Source of the DNA: Candidatus Ventrousia excrementavium
Lineage (GTDB): Bacteria; Bacillota; Clostridia; Oscillospirales; Butyricicoccaceae
Length of the DNA: 44,136 nucleotides
Assembly: GCA_018714845.1 (NCBI GenBank)
Contig: DVMR01000057.1
Location: 1 to 44,136 of the forward strand
Reading direction: 5' to 3'
Numbering within the stretch: position 1 is the first letter of the stretch; each line of letters begins with the position of its first letter. This document shows positions 18,263 to 26,750 of this stretch, piece after piece. The position numbers and the translations under genes are program-made. The notes below the pieces were generated by a model. It was not told the origin of the DNA and did not search any database. It saw nothing but the letters and a program-made list of their open reading frames with translations.

Positions 18263-19777
18263 TCAGTCGTCGATCAGATTAGTGACATTGCCCAGCTCGT
18301 CAACAACGTACTGCTGAGGCTGTGCGGCATACTCGCGCGCCAGCTCAAGAGCCTTTTCATACTGCAGGTCGACAGTCACGGTCTGGTCTGCATAGCTTTC
18401 AAGGGCGGAATTGAGGGCCTGGGCGCTGTACACATTGCAGATGGGGGAAACAGCCAGCTGATAGTCCTGCTGGAAAGAGATGAGGGCGGCGAGCGTCGAC
18501 AGGGTAAAGGTGTACGAGACCTGCTCGCTGTCCAGATAGCCGAGGGCGGCCAGAGCGCGGTTGAGGCGGTACGGGCCATCGCCGACAAAACCCAGCGTCA
18601 TATCGCCCGTCGGCACGGGGTCGCAGGACGCCGCAGGATGCCGGGTCGTCTCATTGTGGACCTCATAGGTCGGGGTCAGGCCGACGCCCTCGTAATCGGG
18701 GGTGGAGGGCGCAATGAGCTCGACTGAGGTGATGACGGCAGCTGAATTGTCGGTAAAGGTCAGATGGTACTGTCCGCGCGCCTTGCCGTAGGTCTGCTCG
18801 CCGACGGAAACGGCGTATCCCAGATCACACAGCGATACCTGTACAACTTCGGCTGCGCTCGCTGAATCGCCGTCAGACAGAATGATGATTTTGTTGAGCG
18901 CCGGACCGATGCCGTCCGAGGTGACCGAGCGGTAGATTTTTTCATCATTCTGTTTGGTGCAGTAGCCGAAGAAATCAACGCTGACAGGCAGCAGGCGGTT
19001 GATGACGTTGTAGGCCATGTTGAGGTCGCCGCCCGGGTTGCCGCGCAGGTCGAGAATAAGCGAGCGGCAGTTGTTTTCCGTCATGTCCTGAATGGCAAAA
19101 ACAAACTGGATGTACGATGCAGTGTCAGCAAAGCGCGCCCACTTCATATAATAGACGCCATCTTCAACAAGGCGCGATGAAAAGTTGGGAGTGCCCATCT
19201 GGGCGCGGGTCAGGGTAAAGCGCAGTTCTGTCTCGCCGCGCTGGACAGTGACGGTCACTTCGGTGCCCTCTTCGCCGCGCAGCAGAGAGGAAATCTCGGT
19301 CAGTTCCTTGCCGCGCAGGGTGACGCCGCCCGCCGTCAAAAGCAGGTCTCCCGGTTTGATGCCGGCCTCGTCGGCAGGACCACCCTCCGCCACGTCGGTG
19401 ACCTTGGCGTATTCGCCGTCAAGCTGCATGGTAATGCCGACGCCGACATAGCTTTCCGTGGTGGGGAAGGCGGAGTCGTAGGTGCCGGCGGGGATGAACA
19501 TGGAATGGCTGTCATAGCTGCCCAGCATGGACTCCATAAAGATATTGTACAGGTCTTCATCCTCGAACATGGTGAGCAGCGCGCGCATGACGGGGTCGTC
19601 GTCACGCGATGAGTCAATGCCATAGATTTTGATAAACTCGGCAATGGCCTCCATGCGCTCGTAGCGCTCGTCGGCCGTCAGGTCGGTATCGGTTTCGCTT
19701 GCAGCCAGCGCACCGGTCAGCGTCGGCAGCAGCATCAGGCAGACAAGCAGGGCGGAAAGCAGTTTTTTCATTTTCAT
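18263..19777 (-). CDS. Secreted S41-family peptidase (CtpA-like) with PDZ domain
   Basis: 504-residue exported serine protease. Sec signal peptide MKMKKLLSALLVCLMLLP...ALAA, a PDZ domain (about 105-185; VAEGGPADEAGIKPGDLLL) and an S41 core with LDLRGNPGGDLN, nucleophile serine in LSDGDSASAAEV and the general-base lysine in GEQTYGKARGQ. The last about 100 residues (RLNRALAALGYLDS...) look like a peptidoglycan-binding-type repeat. The likely site of action is the cell wall. The start has AAAGGA 9 nt upstream. It sits 55 nt after argS, in the same leftward unit. Confidence 0.9.
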   Translation of the reverse strand: MKMKKLLSALLVCLMLLPTLTGALAASETDTDLTADERYERMEAIAEFIKIYGIDSSRDDDPVMRALLTMFEDEDLYNIFMESMLGSYDSHSMFIPAGTYDSAFPTTESYVGVGITMQLDGEYAKVTDVAEGGPADEAGIKPGDLLLTAGGVTLRGKELTEISSLLRGEEGTEVTVTVQRGETELRFTLTRAQMGTPNFSSRLVEDGVYYMKWARFADTASYIQFVFAIQDMTENNCRSLILDLRGNPGGDLNMAYNVINRLLPVSVDFFGYCTKQNDEKIYRSVTSDGIGPALNKIIILSDGDSASAAEVVQVSLCDLGYAVSVGEQTYGKARGQYHLTFTDNSAAVITSVELIAPSTPDYEGVGLTPTYEVHNETTRHPAASCDPVPTGDMTLGFVGDGPYRLNRALAALGYLDSEQVSYTFTLSTLAALISFQQDYQLAVSPICNVYSAQALNSALESYADQTVTVDLQYEKALELAREYAAQPQQYVVDELGNVTNLIDD

Positions 19778-19832
19778 AGGGGGTATTCCTTTCTTGCGTG
19801 CGCACGGCGGCGCGGGGAGCGGGGCGGCCCAG

Positions 19833-21527
19833 TTACATATGGTCAGGCGCCGTCACGCCAAAGGTGGACAGAGCGTTTTCAATGACTGTTGCGGCGCACC
19901 CAATGAGCACGATGCGCGCGTCGCGCAGTGCGTCGCTGCCCGCGTCCTTGATGCGGCAGGCAGTGTAGAAATGGTGGAAAGCTGACGCGACCTGCGTGGC
20001 GTACCGGTTGAGACGCGACGGCTCGCGGGACTCGGCGGCCAGACGGATTTCTTCAGGCAGACGGGCCAGCTCGCGAATGAGGTCGAGCTCGCTCGGGTCC
20101 TGTAAAAGCGAAAGATCGGCCTTTTGCGCGTCCAGCGAAATGCCATCCTGGGTCAGAGCCTTTAATATGCTTTTGATGCGCGCATGGGCGTACTGGACAT
20201 AATAGACCGGGTTGTCGCTGTCCTGCCGCACCGCGAGGTCAAGGTCGAACTCAAGGTGGGTGTCAGCGGCGCGCGAGTTGAAGAAATACCGCGCCGCATC
20301 GACCGGAATCTCGTCGAGAAGGTCGGACAGCGAAATGGCCTTGCCGGTGCGCTTGGACATGCGGACGACCTCGCCGTCGCGCATCAGGCGCACCAGCTGC
20401 ATGAGCACGATTTCAAGCCGGTGGGTGCCGTCAAGGCCCAGGGCATCGAGCGCAGCTTTGAGCCGGGCGACATGGCCGTGGTGGTCAGCGCCCCAGATGT
20501 TGATGGCACGGTCAAAGCCGCGGCGTTCGAGCTTGTCCCGGTGGTAGGCGATATCGGCGGCAAAATAGGTGTAAAACCCGTTCTGGCGGCGCAGAACGTC
20601 GTCCTTTTCACAGCCGAAATCCGTGGTGCGCAGCCACAGGGCGCCGTCCTTTTCATAGGTGGCGCCGCGCTCGGTCAAAAGGTCAATGGTCTCGCGCACA
20701 TAGCCGCTGTCGTGCAGCGTGGACTCGAAAAACCAGTTGTCATAGTGAATGCCGTAGCGGGCCAGATCCTCACGCATCCGGGCCAGATTGCGCTCAAGTC
20801 CAAAAGGAACGAGGGCGGCGCGGCGCTCTTCCGACGCTTTTTGGACGTATTCATCGCCGTATTGTTCCCGGAAGGCGGCCGCCAGCTCGCGGATGTCGTC
20901 GCCGTGGTAACCGTCCTCGGGGAAGGGGAAAGCGTCCTCGCCCAGAATGAGCTGCATATAGCGCGCTTCAAGCGAAAGACCGAATTTTTCAATCTGATTG
21001 CCCGCGTCGTTGACGTAAAACTCGCGGGTCACCTGGTGTCCGGCGCGGGACAGAACCTCGGCCAGGCTGTCACCCAAAACGCCGCCGCGCGCATTGCCCA
21101 TGTGCATGGGACCGGTCGGGTTGGCAGAAACGAACTCGACCATGATTTTTTCCGGCTTTTCACAGGTTGTGCGGCCGTAGCCCGCGCCCTCGGCCCGGAT
21201 ATTTTCAACGACACCCTGGAACCAGGCGGGGGACAGGCGCAGATTCATGAAGCCGGGACCGGCGACCTCAACGCTTGAAAAGGCACTGCCCTCAAGGTCG
21301 AGGTGGGCGGCTACACTGTCGGCGATTTTTCGCGGGGGAAGACGCAGCGCTTTGGCGCTCTGCATGGCAAAGGTGCAGGCGTAGTCGCCGTTTTTCAGGT
21401 CCTTCGGCACCTCAATTTGCGGCATGGCCAGATCGGCCCGGGGTAGCTCGCCGGCCTCGGCGGCCCGTTCATAGCCGACCCAGATCAGCGCTGAGGCAGC
21501 CTTCATGGCGTTTTGAATATGATTCAT
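19833..21527 (-). CDS. argS: Arginyl-tRNA synthetase
   Basis: Charges tRNA-Arg with arginine. 564 residues. The N-terminal additional domain is followed by the class I HIGH-like motif in SANPTGPMHMGNARGG, the KMSKS-like loop MSKRTGKAIS and a C-terminal DALR anticodon-binding domain (YVQYAHARIKSIL). It starts 33 nt after ywiB on the minus strand; ywiB-argS adjacency is also known from Bacillus. No T-box-like leader is visible upstream. Confidence 0.97.
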   Translation of the reverse strand: MNHIQNAMKAASALIWVGYERAAEAGELPRADLAMPQIEVPKDLKNGDYACTFAMQSAKALRLPPRKIADSVAAHLDLEGSAFSSVEVAGPGFMNLRLSPAWFQGVVENIRAEGAGYGRTTCEKPEKIMVEFVSANPTGPMHMGNARGGVLGDSLAEVLSRAGHQVTREFYVNDAGNQIEKFGLSLEARYMQLILGEDAFPFPEDGYHGDDIRELAAAFREQYGDEYVQKASEERRAALVPFGLERNLARMREDLARYGIHYDNWFFESTLHDSGYVRETIDLLTERGATYEKDGALWLRTTDFGCEKDDVLRRQNGFYTYFAADIAYHRDKLERRGFDRAINIWGADHHGHVARLKAALDALGLDGTHRLEIVLMQLVRLMRDGEVVRMSKRTGKAISLSDLLDEIPVDAARYFFNSRAADTHLEFDLDLAVRQDSDNPVYYVQYAHARIKSILKALTQDGISLDAQKADLSLLQDPSELDLIRELARLPEEIRLAAESREPSRLNRYATQVASAFHHFYTACRIKDAGSDALRDARIVLIGCAATVIENALSTFGVTAPDHM

Positions 21528-21559
21528 AACAGGTTTCCTTTCATCCGGTCTTTCAGAGT

Positions 21560-22015
21560 TTAAAAGGCGCGCCGGGGCAGGCTCTCATCCTCGCCGGTGG
21601 CGCGCACGTCAATGCTCAGGCTGTTTACCCCTGCGTGGGCGTGGTCGATTTCAACAGCATAGCGCACGTTCAGGCTGCCGCCCTGGTCGTTCAGGGTGCT
21701 GTCGATGTGCTCAGTGCGCACAGCCACGGTCAGCGGGCCGTAGCCGGTTTCGTACAGCGACATGTGGCGCTTGCCTTCTTCAAAGACCAGCTGAGAGGGG
21801 TAAAGCCCGGTGCGCAGAACGGTGACCGAGCCGCTTGAGACCTTGAGCGTGGTCTTGGTCCCCGTCATGCCGGTCAGGTCGGTCTCATCATAAGTCACAT
21901 AATAGCTGCCGTTACGGCGGTAATAGCGCCCGGCCGTCACCAGCGTGACAATATCAGTCCCGGGATCGTCCAGCTCCTGCCGCCCCCGGATGGAAATAAT
22001 GGCATCCTTTTTCAA
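21560..22015 (-). CDS. ywiB: DUF1934 domain protein (YwiB-like)
   Basis: 151 residues forming a small beta-barrel family (DUF1934) of unknown role, typically encoded before argS. Characteristic stretches are GRYYRRNGSYYVTYDET, TTLKVSSGSVTVLRTG and YALETGYG-like LYETGYGPLTVAVRT. The start is TTG at 22015 (reading TTGAAAAAGGAT), chosen because AAGGAGG sits 7 nt upstream on the minus strand and no ATG is available. First gene of the leftward operon. Confidence 0.88.
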   Translation of the reverse strand: MKKDAIISIRGRQELDDPGTDIVTLVTAGRYYRRNGSYYVTYDETDLTGMTGTKTTLKVSSGSVTVLRTGLYPSQLVFEEGKRHMSLYETGYGPLTVAVRTEHIDSTLNDQGGSLNVRYAVEIDHAHAGVNSLSIDVRATGEDESLPRRAF

Positions 22016-22080
22016 GCGGAGGCCTCCTTATTTTAACAAGCTCATATGCAAAAGGGACTTCCCCTTGTGCCGTGGCTATT

Positions 22081-22109
22081 ATTATAGCACCAAACCATAC
22101 AGAACACAA
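22081..22109 (-). promoter_or_regulatory. Promoter of the ywiB-argS operon
   Basis: On the minus strand, TATAAT (22081-22086) with TTGTGT (22104-22109) 17 nt upstream. The leader to the TTG start is about 60 nt and contains a small AAGGGG/CCCCTT-type hairpin (about 22050-22066). Confidence 0.7.
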
Positions 22110-22181
22110 TGCCAAAAACTGCGCAAAACAGGCCTCACACATGACAAATGAGGATAAAACTGCAAAAAAATGCAAAATGCG

Positions 22182-22210
22182 TTGAAAACAAAATGGGTTT
22201 GTGATATCAT
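22182..22210 (+). promoter_or_regulatory. Promoter of the oadA decarboxylase operon
   Basis: TTGAAA (22182-22187), 17-nt spacer and TATCAT (22205-22210), with TGA immediately before it (extended -10). It lies about 160 nt before oadA, leaving a long structured leader. Confidence 0.8.
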
Positions 22211-22232
22211 TAACGTGAATAAGATTGGGCTT

Positions 22233-22344
22233 TTCTCTGCGGCGCCGCGCCGCGGAGAACGGATGCTGAAAAGGGTGATTTGAACGGCTGACCGTCTGAT
22301 ATCTGCATGGCTGCCTGCCGTTCAGCACAGCCTTTGAAGCATCC
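22233..22344 (+). promoter_or_regulatory. Structured 5' leader RNA of the oadA operon (candidate cis-regulatory RNA)
   Basis: Domain 1: 12-bp hairpin TTCTCTGCGGCG/CGCCGCGGAGAA (22233-22244 with 22248-22259, one G.U). Domain 2 starts 1 nt later: outer stem GGATGCT/AGCATCC (22261-22267 with 22338-22344), then tandem G.A/A.G (22268-22269 with 22336-22337), AAAGG/CCTTT (22270-22274 with 22331-22335), GTG/CAC (22275-22277 with 22326-22328) and TGAACGGC/GCCGTTCA (22281-22288 with 22317-22324), closing a 28-nt loop. The SD AAGGAG starts 11 nt after the fold. The pairings are exact, but the fold was made by eye and the class is not identified. Confidence 0.6.
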
Positions 22345-22368
22345 AACAACAATTTAAGGAGTGGGCTT

Positions 22369-23745
22369 ATGAAAGTGAACATCACCGAAACCGTGCTGCG
22401 TGACGCGAATCAGTCGCTGATCGCAACCCGCATGCCGCTGAAGGACTTCGTCGACATTCTGGAGACGATGGACGAGGCGGGGTACTATTCTCTCGAGTGC
22501 TGGGGCGGCGCCACCTTTGATTCCTGCCTGCGTTATCTCGACGAGGATCCGTGGGAGCGGCTGCGCACCATCCGCAAGCACGTCAAGAAAACCAAGCTGC
22601 AAATGCTGCTGCGCGGACAGAACATTCTCGGGTACAAACACTATCCCGACGATATTGTTCGTGCCTTTGTGCGCAAGTCGGTTGAAAACGGCATCGACAT
22701 CATCCGTATTTTTGACGCGCTCAACGACCTGCGCAACATCGAGGTCGCTGTCGACGAGGCCGTCAAGGCCGGTGCACATGTGCAGGGCGCGCTGTGCTAC
22801 ACCATCAGCCCGATTCACAATCAGGAGACTTTTGTCGAGCTGGCCAAGCAGCTTGAGAAAATGGGCTGCCATTCCATCTGTATCAAGGATATGGCCGGCA
22901 TTATGAGCCCCAAAGTTGCCTATGACCTGGTCTCAGCCATGAAAAAGAGCGTCAAGCTGCCCATCGTCGTGCATACCCACTCGACAACCGGCCTGGGCCC
23001 CATGACTCTGCTCAAGGCCGTCGAAGCAGGTGCCGACACCATTGACACCGCCATCTCGTGCTTCTCGGGCGGCACCTCGCAGCCCGCTACCGAGTCTCTC
23101 AGCTACAGCCTGAAAGAGATGGGCTTTGACACCGGACTGAAGGAAGATAAGCTCAAAGAAATCAACGACTTCTTTAAGCCCGTGCAGAGCGAGGCGCTGG
23201 CCAGCGGCCTGCTGAACCCCATTGTCATGAACACCGAGACCGACGCTCTGGTTTATCAGGTGCCGGGCGGCATGCTTTCCAACCTGGTGGCGCAGCTCAA
23301 GGCGCAGAACGCCCTTGACCGCTTCCCCGAGGTGCTGCTCGAGGTGCCGCGCGTGCGCGAGGACCTGGGTTATCCGCCGCTCGTCACTCCCTCGAGCCAG
23401 ATGGTCGGCGTGCAGGCGGCGACCAACGTGCTCGTCGGCGAGCGCTATAAGAACGTCTCGAAAGAGATTAAGGCCTATCTGCACGGCGAGTACGGCCGCG
23501 CGCCGGGCAAGGTCAATGAAGAACTGCGCAAAAAGGTCCTGGGCGACGAAAAGCCCATTGAGTGCCGCTATGCCGACCTGTTGCAGCCCGGCTTTGAAAA
23601 GGCCAAGGCCGAAATTGGCGACCTGGCCAAGAGCGATGAGGATGTGCTGTCCTATGTCGCCTTCCCGCAGATTGCCGAGAAGTTTTTGAAGAACCGCGCT
23701 GAAAAAGAAAAGAACACCGTTCACTATACCATCGAGGAAGCGTAA
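22369..23745 (+). CDS. oadA: Oxaloacetate decarboxylase alpha subunit (biotin-dependent carboxyltransferase)
   Basis: Transfers the carboxyl group of oxaloacetate to biotin, releasing pyruvate; cytoplasmic subunit of the Na+-pumping decarboxylase. 458 residues, i.e. carboxyltransferase domain plus conserved C-terminal helical part, without the fused biotin domain of Klebsiella OadA (that is a separate gene here). Active-site features: ETVLRDANQSL (metal Asp12), CIKDMAG (Lys173), VVHTHSTTG (His202/His204). The closely related pyruvate carboxylase subunit B is the alternative, but the neighbouring oadB and gamma genes favour the decarboxylase. The start has AAGGAG 7 nt upstream. Confidence 0.92.
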   Translation: MKVNITETVLRDANQSLIATRMPLKDFVDILETMDEAGYYSLECWGGATFDSCLRYLDEDPWERLRTIRKHVKKTKLQMLLRGQNILGYKHYPDDIVRAFVRKSVENGIDIIRIFDALNDLRNIEVAVDEAVKAGAHVQGALCYTISPIHNQETFVELAKQLEKMGCHSICIKDMAGIMSPKVAYDLVSAMKKSVKLPIVVHTHSTTGLGPMTLLKAVEAGADTIDTAISCFSGGTSQPATESLSYSLKEMGFDTGLKEDKLKEINDFFKPVQSEALASGLLNPIVMNTETDALVYQVPGGMLSNLVAQLKAQNALDRFPEVLLEVPRVREDLGYPPLVTPSSQMVGVQAATNVLVGERYKNVSKEIKAYLHGEYGRAPGKVNEELRKKVLGDEKPIECRYADLLQPGFEKAKAEIGDLAKSDEDVLSYVAFPQIAEKFLKNRAEKEKNTVHYTIEEA

Positions 23746-23757
23746 GGAGGGCTTGAT

Positions 23758-24108
23758 ATGACTGTAACCCTTGCCGAATCGCTGGGCTATTCCATTTTGG
23801 GCATTGCCATCGTCTTTATCATGCTGGCGCTTTTGATGGGCGTCATCTATGCCATGGGCAAGGCGATGGTGCAGAGCAAGAAGCAGCAGCCGGCAAAAGC
23901 AGCCGCGCCTGAAGCTCCGGCCGCCCCGGCCCCCGCGCCGGCTGTTGACCCCAAGGCGGGCAAGGTGCCTGCCCGCAGCTCGCTGGGCGACGTTGACCTG
24001 TACACTGTCGACGACCGCACGGCTGCGATTTTGATGGCCATTGTGGCCGACAAGATGGGCGCGCCCTTAAACGAGCTGCGCTTTATCAGCATTACAGAAA
24101 TACAGTGA
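23758..24108 (+). CDS. oadG: OadG-type gamma subunit of the sodium pump decarboxylase
   Basis: 116-residue protein with one N-terminal membrane helix (SILGIAIVFIMLALLMGVIYAMG), a Lys/Ala/Pro-rich linker and a short soluble domain (DRTAAILMAIVADKMGAPLNELRF). This is the plan of OadG/MmdD-type subunits, which tether the carboxyltransferase to the membrane beta subunit. It lies 12 nt after oadA; the next gene starts 11 nt after its stop. Confidence 0.85.
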   Translation: MTVTLAESLGYSILGIAIVFIMLALLMGVIYAMGKAMVQSKKQQPAKAAAPEAPAAPAPAPAVDPKAGKVPARSSLGDVDLYTVDDRTAAILMAIVADKMGAPLNELRFISITEIQ

Positions 24109-24119
24109 GGTGTCCTGAA

Positions 24120-24530
24120 ATGAAATATAAGGTAACTCTGAACGATAAGACCTACGAAGTCGTCGTCGAGCGCGGCGAGGCCATCCTGGTCGACGAATAT
24201 GCCGCGGCTCCCGCTCCTGCGCCGGTTCCTGTTGCCGCCCCCGCTGCACCGGCCGCTCCTGCAGCACCTGCCCCCGCAGCAGCGCCTGCCGCCCCGGCTG
24301 CTTCGGCCGTCGCCGGCGGCGAGCCCGTCGCGGCCCCCATGCCGGGCACCATCCTGGACATCAAGGTTAAGGCGGGCGACAGCGTCAAGAGCGGTCAGCT
24401 CATCGCCATTCTGGAAGCCATGAAGATGGAAAACGAAATCTTCTGCCCGCGTGACGGCGTTGTCGCGCAAATCGTTGCCACCAAGGGCTCGTCGGTCGAT
24501 ACAGGCGCACCCATCATCGTTTTGAATTAA
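24120..24530 (+). CDS. Biotin carboxyl carrier subunit of the decarboxylase
   Basis: 136 residues. A short N-terminal beta segment (MKYKVTLNDKTYEVVVERG), an Ala/Pro linker (about 30-65, flexible swinging arm) and a C-terminal biotinyl domain with EAMKMENEI, in which Lys102 is the biotin attachment site. It carries CO2 from the carboxyltransferase (OadA) to the membrane pump (OadB). ATG 24120 is chosen; an in-frame GTG at 24105 overlaps the upstream stop and has no ribosome site. GC and Ala/Pro codons in the linker are extreme but typical. Confidence 0.93.
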   Translation: MKYKVTLNDKTYEVVVERGEAILVDEYAAAPAPAPVPVAAPAAPAAPAAPAPAAAPAAPAASAVAGGEPVAAPMPGTILDIKVKAGDSVKSGQLIAILEAMKMENEIFCPRDGVVAQIVATKGSSVDTGAPIIVLN

Positions 24531-24543
24531 GGGGGGTGCCGGC

Positions 24544-25728
24544 ATGGGAGCTTTATCGGAAACCTTAGTCAACCTCTGGCAGTCATCCGGCTTTTCCATG
24601 CTTTTTGACGACTGGCGCAACCTTATTATGATTGTGCTGGCCTGTGTGCTGCTGTATCTGGGTATTGTCAAAAAGTTTGAGCCCCTTTTGCTCGTTGGCA
24701 TCGCCTTTGGCATGCTTTTGACCAACCTGCCCGGCGGAGAGCTGTATCACCCTGAGCTGTGGGACGCTATTATGGACGGAACCAAGACCTATGGCGCCGT
24801 ACTGGCTGAGGGCGGATTACTCGATATTTTGTACATCGGCGTAAAGACCAGCGTTTACCCCTGTTTGATTTTCCTCGGCGTCGGCGCGATGACCGATTTT
24901 GGTCCGCTGCTCGCCAACCCCAAGAGCCTGCTTCTGGGCGCGGCTGCGCAGCTTGGCATCTACTGTGCCTTTATCCTGGCAGTCGTGCTGGGCTTTAACG
25001 GCAACGAGGCGGCGTCCATCGGCATCATCGGCGGCGCCGACGGCCCGACGGCCATCTTCCTGACAACGATACTGGCCCCGCATCTTCTGGGCGCTGTCGC
25101 TATTGCGGCTTACTCGTATATGGCGCTCATCCCGCTCATCCAACCCCCTATCATGCGCGCCCTGACCACGGAAAAAGAGCGCCAGATCAAGATGGATCAG
25201 ATGCGGACTGTGACCAAAAAAGAACGCATCATTTTCCCCATTGTTGTTGTCATCTTTACAGTACTGCTTCTGCCGTCGGTCGCGCCGCTGCTTGGCATGC
25301 TCATGCTGGGCAACCTGCTGCGCGAATGCGGCGTCACAGAGCGCCTGAGCGACACGGCGCAGAACGCGCTGATGAACATTGTCACCATCATGCTGAGCAT
25401 CAGCGTCGGCGCCACGACGGTCGGCAATCGCTTCCTGACGGCCAGCACGCTGAAGATTGTCGCGCTGGGCCTGTTTGCTTTCTGCTTCTCGACGGTCGGC
25501 GGCCTGCTTTTGGGCAAGCTGATGTGCAAGCTGTCGGGCGGCAAAATCAACCCGCTCATCGGCTCTGCCGGCGTGTCCGCCGTGCCCATGGCGGCCCGCG
25601 TTTCGCAGGTCGAGGGCCAGAGGGCCAACCCGACCAACTACCTGCTCATGCACGCCATGGGTCCCAACGTGGCCGGCGTCATCGGTTCGGCGGTCGCGGC
25701 GGGCTTTTTGCTGGCCATCTTTGGTTAA
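24544..25728 (+). CDS. oadB: Sodium ion-translocating decarboxylase beta subunit
   Basis: Integral membrane subunit that couples decarboxylation of carboxybiotin to Na+ export. 394 residues with about 9-10 hydrophobic segments. The family signature SIGIIGGADGPTAIF contains Asp166, equivalent to the essential Na+-pathway aspartate of OadB. PLIQPPIMRALTTEKER and SVSVGATTVGNRF-like (SISVGATTVGNRFL) are also family motifs. It starts 14 nt after the biotin carrier gene. Confidence 0.95.
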   Translation: MGALSETLVNLWQSSGFSMLFDDWRNLIMIVLACVLLYLGIVKKFEPLLLVGIAFGMLLTNLPGGELYHPELWDAIMDGTKTYGAVLAEGGLLDILYIGVKTSVYPCLIFLGVGAMTDFGPLLANPKSLLLGAAAQLGIYCAFILAVVLGFNGNEAASIGIIGGADGPTAIFLTTILAPHLLGAVAIAAYSYMALIPLIQPPIMRALTTEKERQIKMDQMRTVTKKERIIFPIVVVIFTVLLLPSVAPLLGMLMLGNLLRECGVTERLSDTAQNALMNIVTIMLSISVGATTVGNRFLTASTLKIVALGLFAFCFSTVGGLLLGKLMCKLSGGKINPLIGSAGVSAVPMAARVSQVEGQRANPTNYLLMHAMGPNVAGVIGSAVAAGFLLAIFG

Positions 25729-25740
25729 GGAGTCTTTGTA

Positions 25741-26520
25741 ATGCGACTTTCAGAGCTGACATGGCCGCAGGCCGAAAAGTATTTTGCTGCACATGACACT
25801 GTCATCATCGGCGTCGGCAGTATCGAGTGCCACGGCCGCCACATGCCGCTGGGCACGGATACCATCATCCCTGATTTTCTGCTCGAGCAGATGGAGCAGA
25901 GAACAGACGCCCTCATCTGCCCGACCATTCCCTATGGCGCGACAGAGTATCTGGGCGACTTTCCCGGCACCGTCAACCTGGGCCCTGAGCTTTTGTATCA
26001 GGTATTGTCTCGTGTGTGCTCTGAGCTGTACCGCCACGGCGCACGGCGCTTTGTCATCCTGAACGGCCATGGCGGCAACCGGCAGAGCATCGAGCGCGTC
26101 GGCTTTGAGCTGCAGCGCCGAGGCGCACTGCTCGCCATGCTCAACTGGTGGCTTATGGCGTGGGACCTCAATCCTGCGTGGAAGGGCGGTCATGGCGGCG
26201 GCGAAGAGACGGCGGCCATTCTGGGCATCAAACCCGAGCTGGTCGACCGTTCTGAGCTGCACGCGCCGGCCGCATTGCGTGACCTGACTGACGAGCTGCA
26301 TGCGACAGGGATGCGCACCGTGCGCTACAAGGGTGTAGAGGTCGACATTCCGCGCGTCACAGCCAGTGTCACTGACAATGGCTGGGTCGGCCCTGATCAC
26401 CCGGAAACGGCGACCGAGCAGTGGGGCCGTGACATGCTGCGCGCTTCGGCCGACTACATTGTTGATTTTATCGGCGAGTTTCAAAAGATTGATCTTGAAA
26501 AAGCGTGCAGGATTTTTTAA
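25741..26520 (+). CDS. Creatininase-family metal-dependent amidohydrolase
   Basis: 259 residues. Metal-binding residues of the family are present: Glu in GSIECHGRHMPLGTD (Glu, His and Asp), His in LNGHGGN and Glu in GHGGGEETA. Known members hydrolyse creatinine, cyclic or formyl amides, or act in cofactor synthesis; the substrate is not predictable here. It lies 12 nt after oadB with AAGGAG, so it is probably the last gene of the decarboxylase operon, and it ends before a strong terminator. Confidence 0.88.
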   Translation: MRLSELTWPQAEKYFAAHDTVIIGVGSIECHGRHMPLGTDTIIPDFLLEQMEQRTDALICPTIPYGATEYLGDFPGTVNLGPELLYQVLSRVCSELYRHGARRFVILNGHGGNRQSIERVGFELQRRGALLAMLNWWLMAWDLNPAWKGGHGGGEETAAILGIKPELVDRSELHAPAALRDLTDELHATGMRTVRYKGVEVDIPRVTASVTDNGWVGPDHPETATEQWGRDMLRASADYIVDFIGEFQKIDLEKACRIF

Positions 26521-26540
26521 GCCTCGCAGAATAAAGCCTC

Positions 26541-26574
26541 AAGACCCGGACGGTTTTCCGTCCGGGTCTTTTTT
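26541..26574 (+). terminator. Intrinsic terminator of the oad operon
   Basis: 13-bp stem AAGACCCGGACGG (26541-26553) / CCGTCCGGGTCTT (26558-26570), loop TTTT, followed by TTTT. Confidence 0.93.
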
Positions 26575-26658
26575 ACCGCAGGCTCGACATTCTACTTGCA
26601 AAACAGCGGGTTTTAAGGGACTGGCCTGACGGTCGAGCTGCATTTTGCGTGATTTTTC

Positions 26659-26687
26659 TTGAAAAACGACGGGGATGGGCTCATAAT
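26659..26687 (+). promoter_or_regulatory. Promoter of the XRE membrane regulator
   Basis: TTGAAA (26659-26664), 17 nt, CATAAT (26682-26687). The leader is about 57 nt before ATG 26751. Confidence 0.7.
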
Positions 26688-26750
26688 GTGTATTGCAGCC
26701 CGGCCGGCTGAGGACCGGGGCGACGGCCCCAACACAACAGGAGGACCCGT

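Noticed and set aside
22016-22110. T-box riboswitch ahead of ywiB-argS
   Set aside because: Leader is only about 60 nt, with no T-box sequence and no terminator/antiterminator pair.
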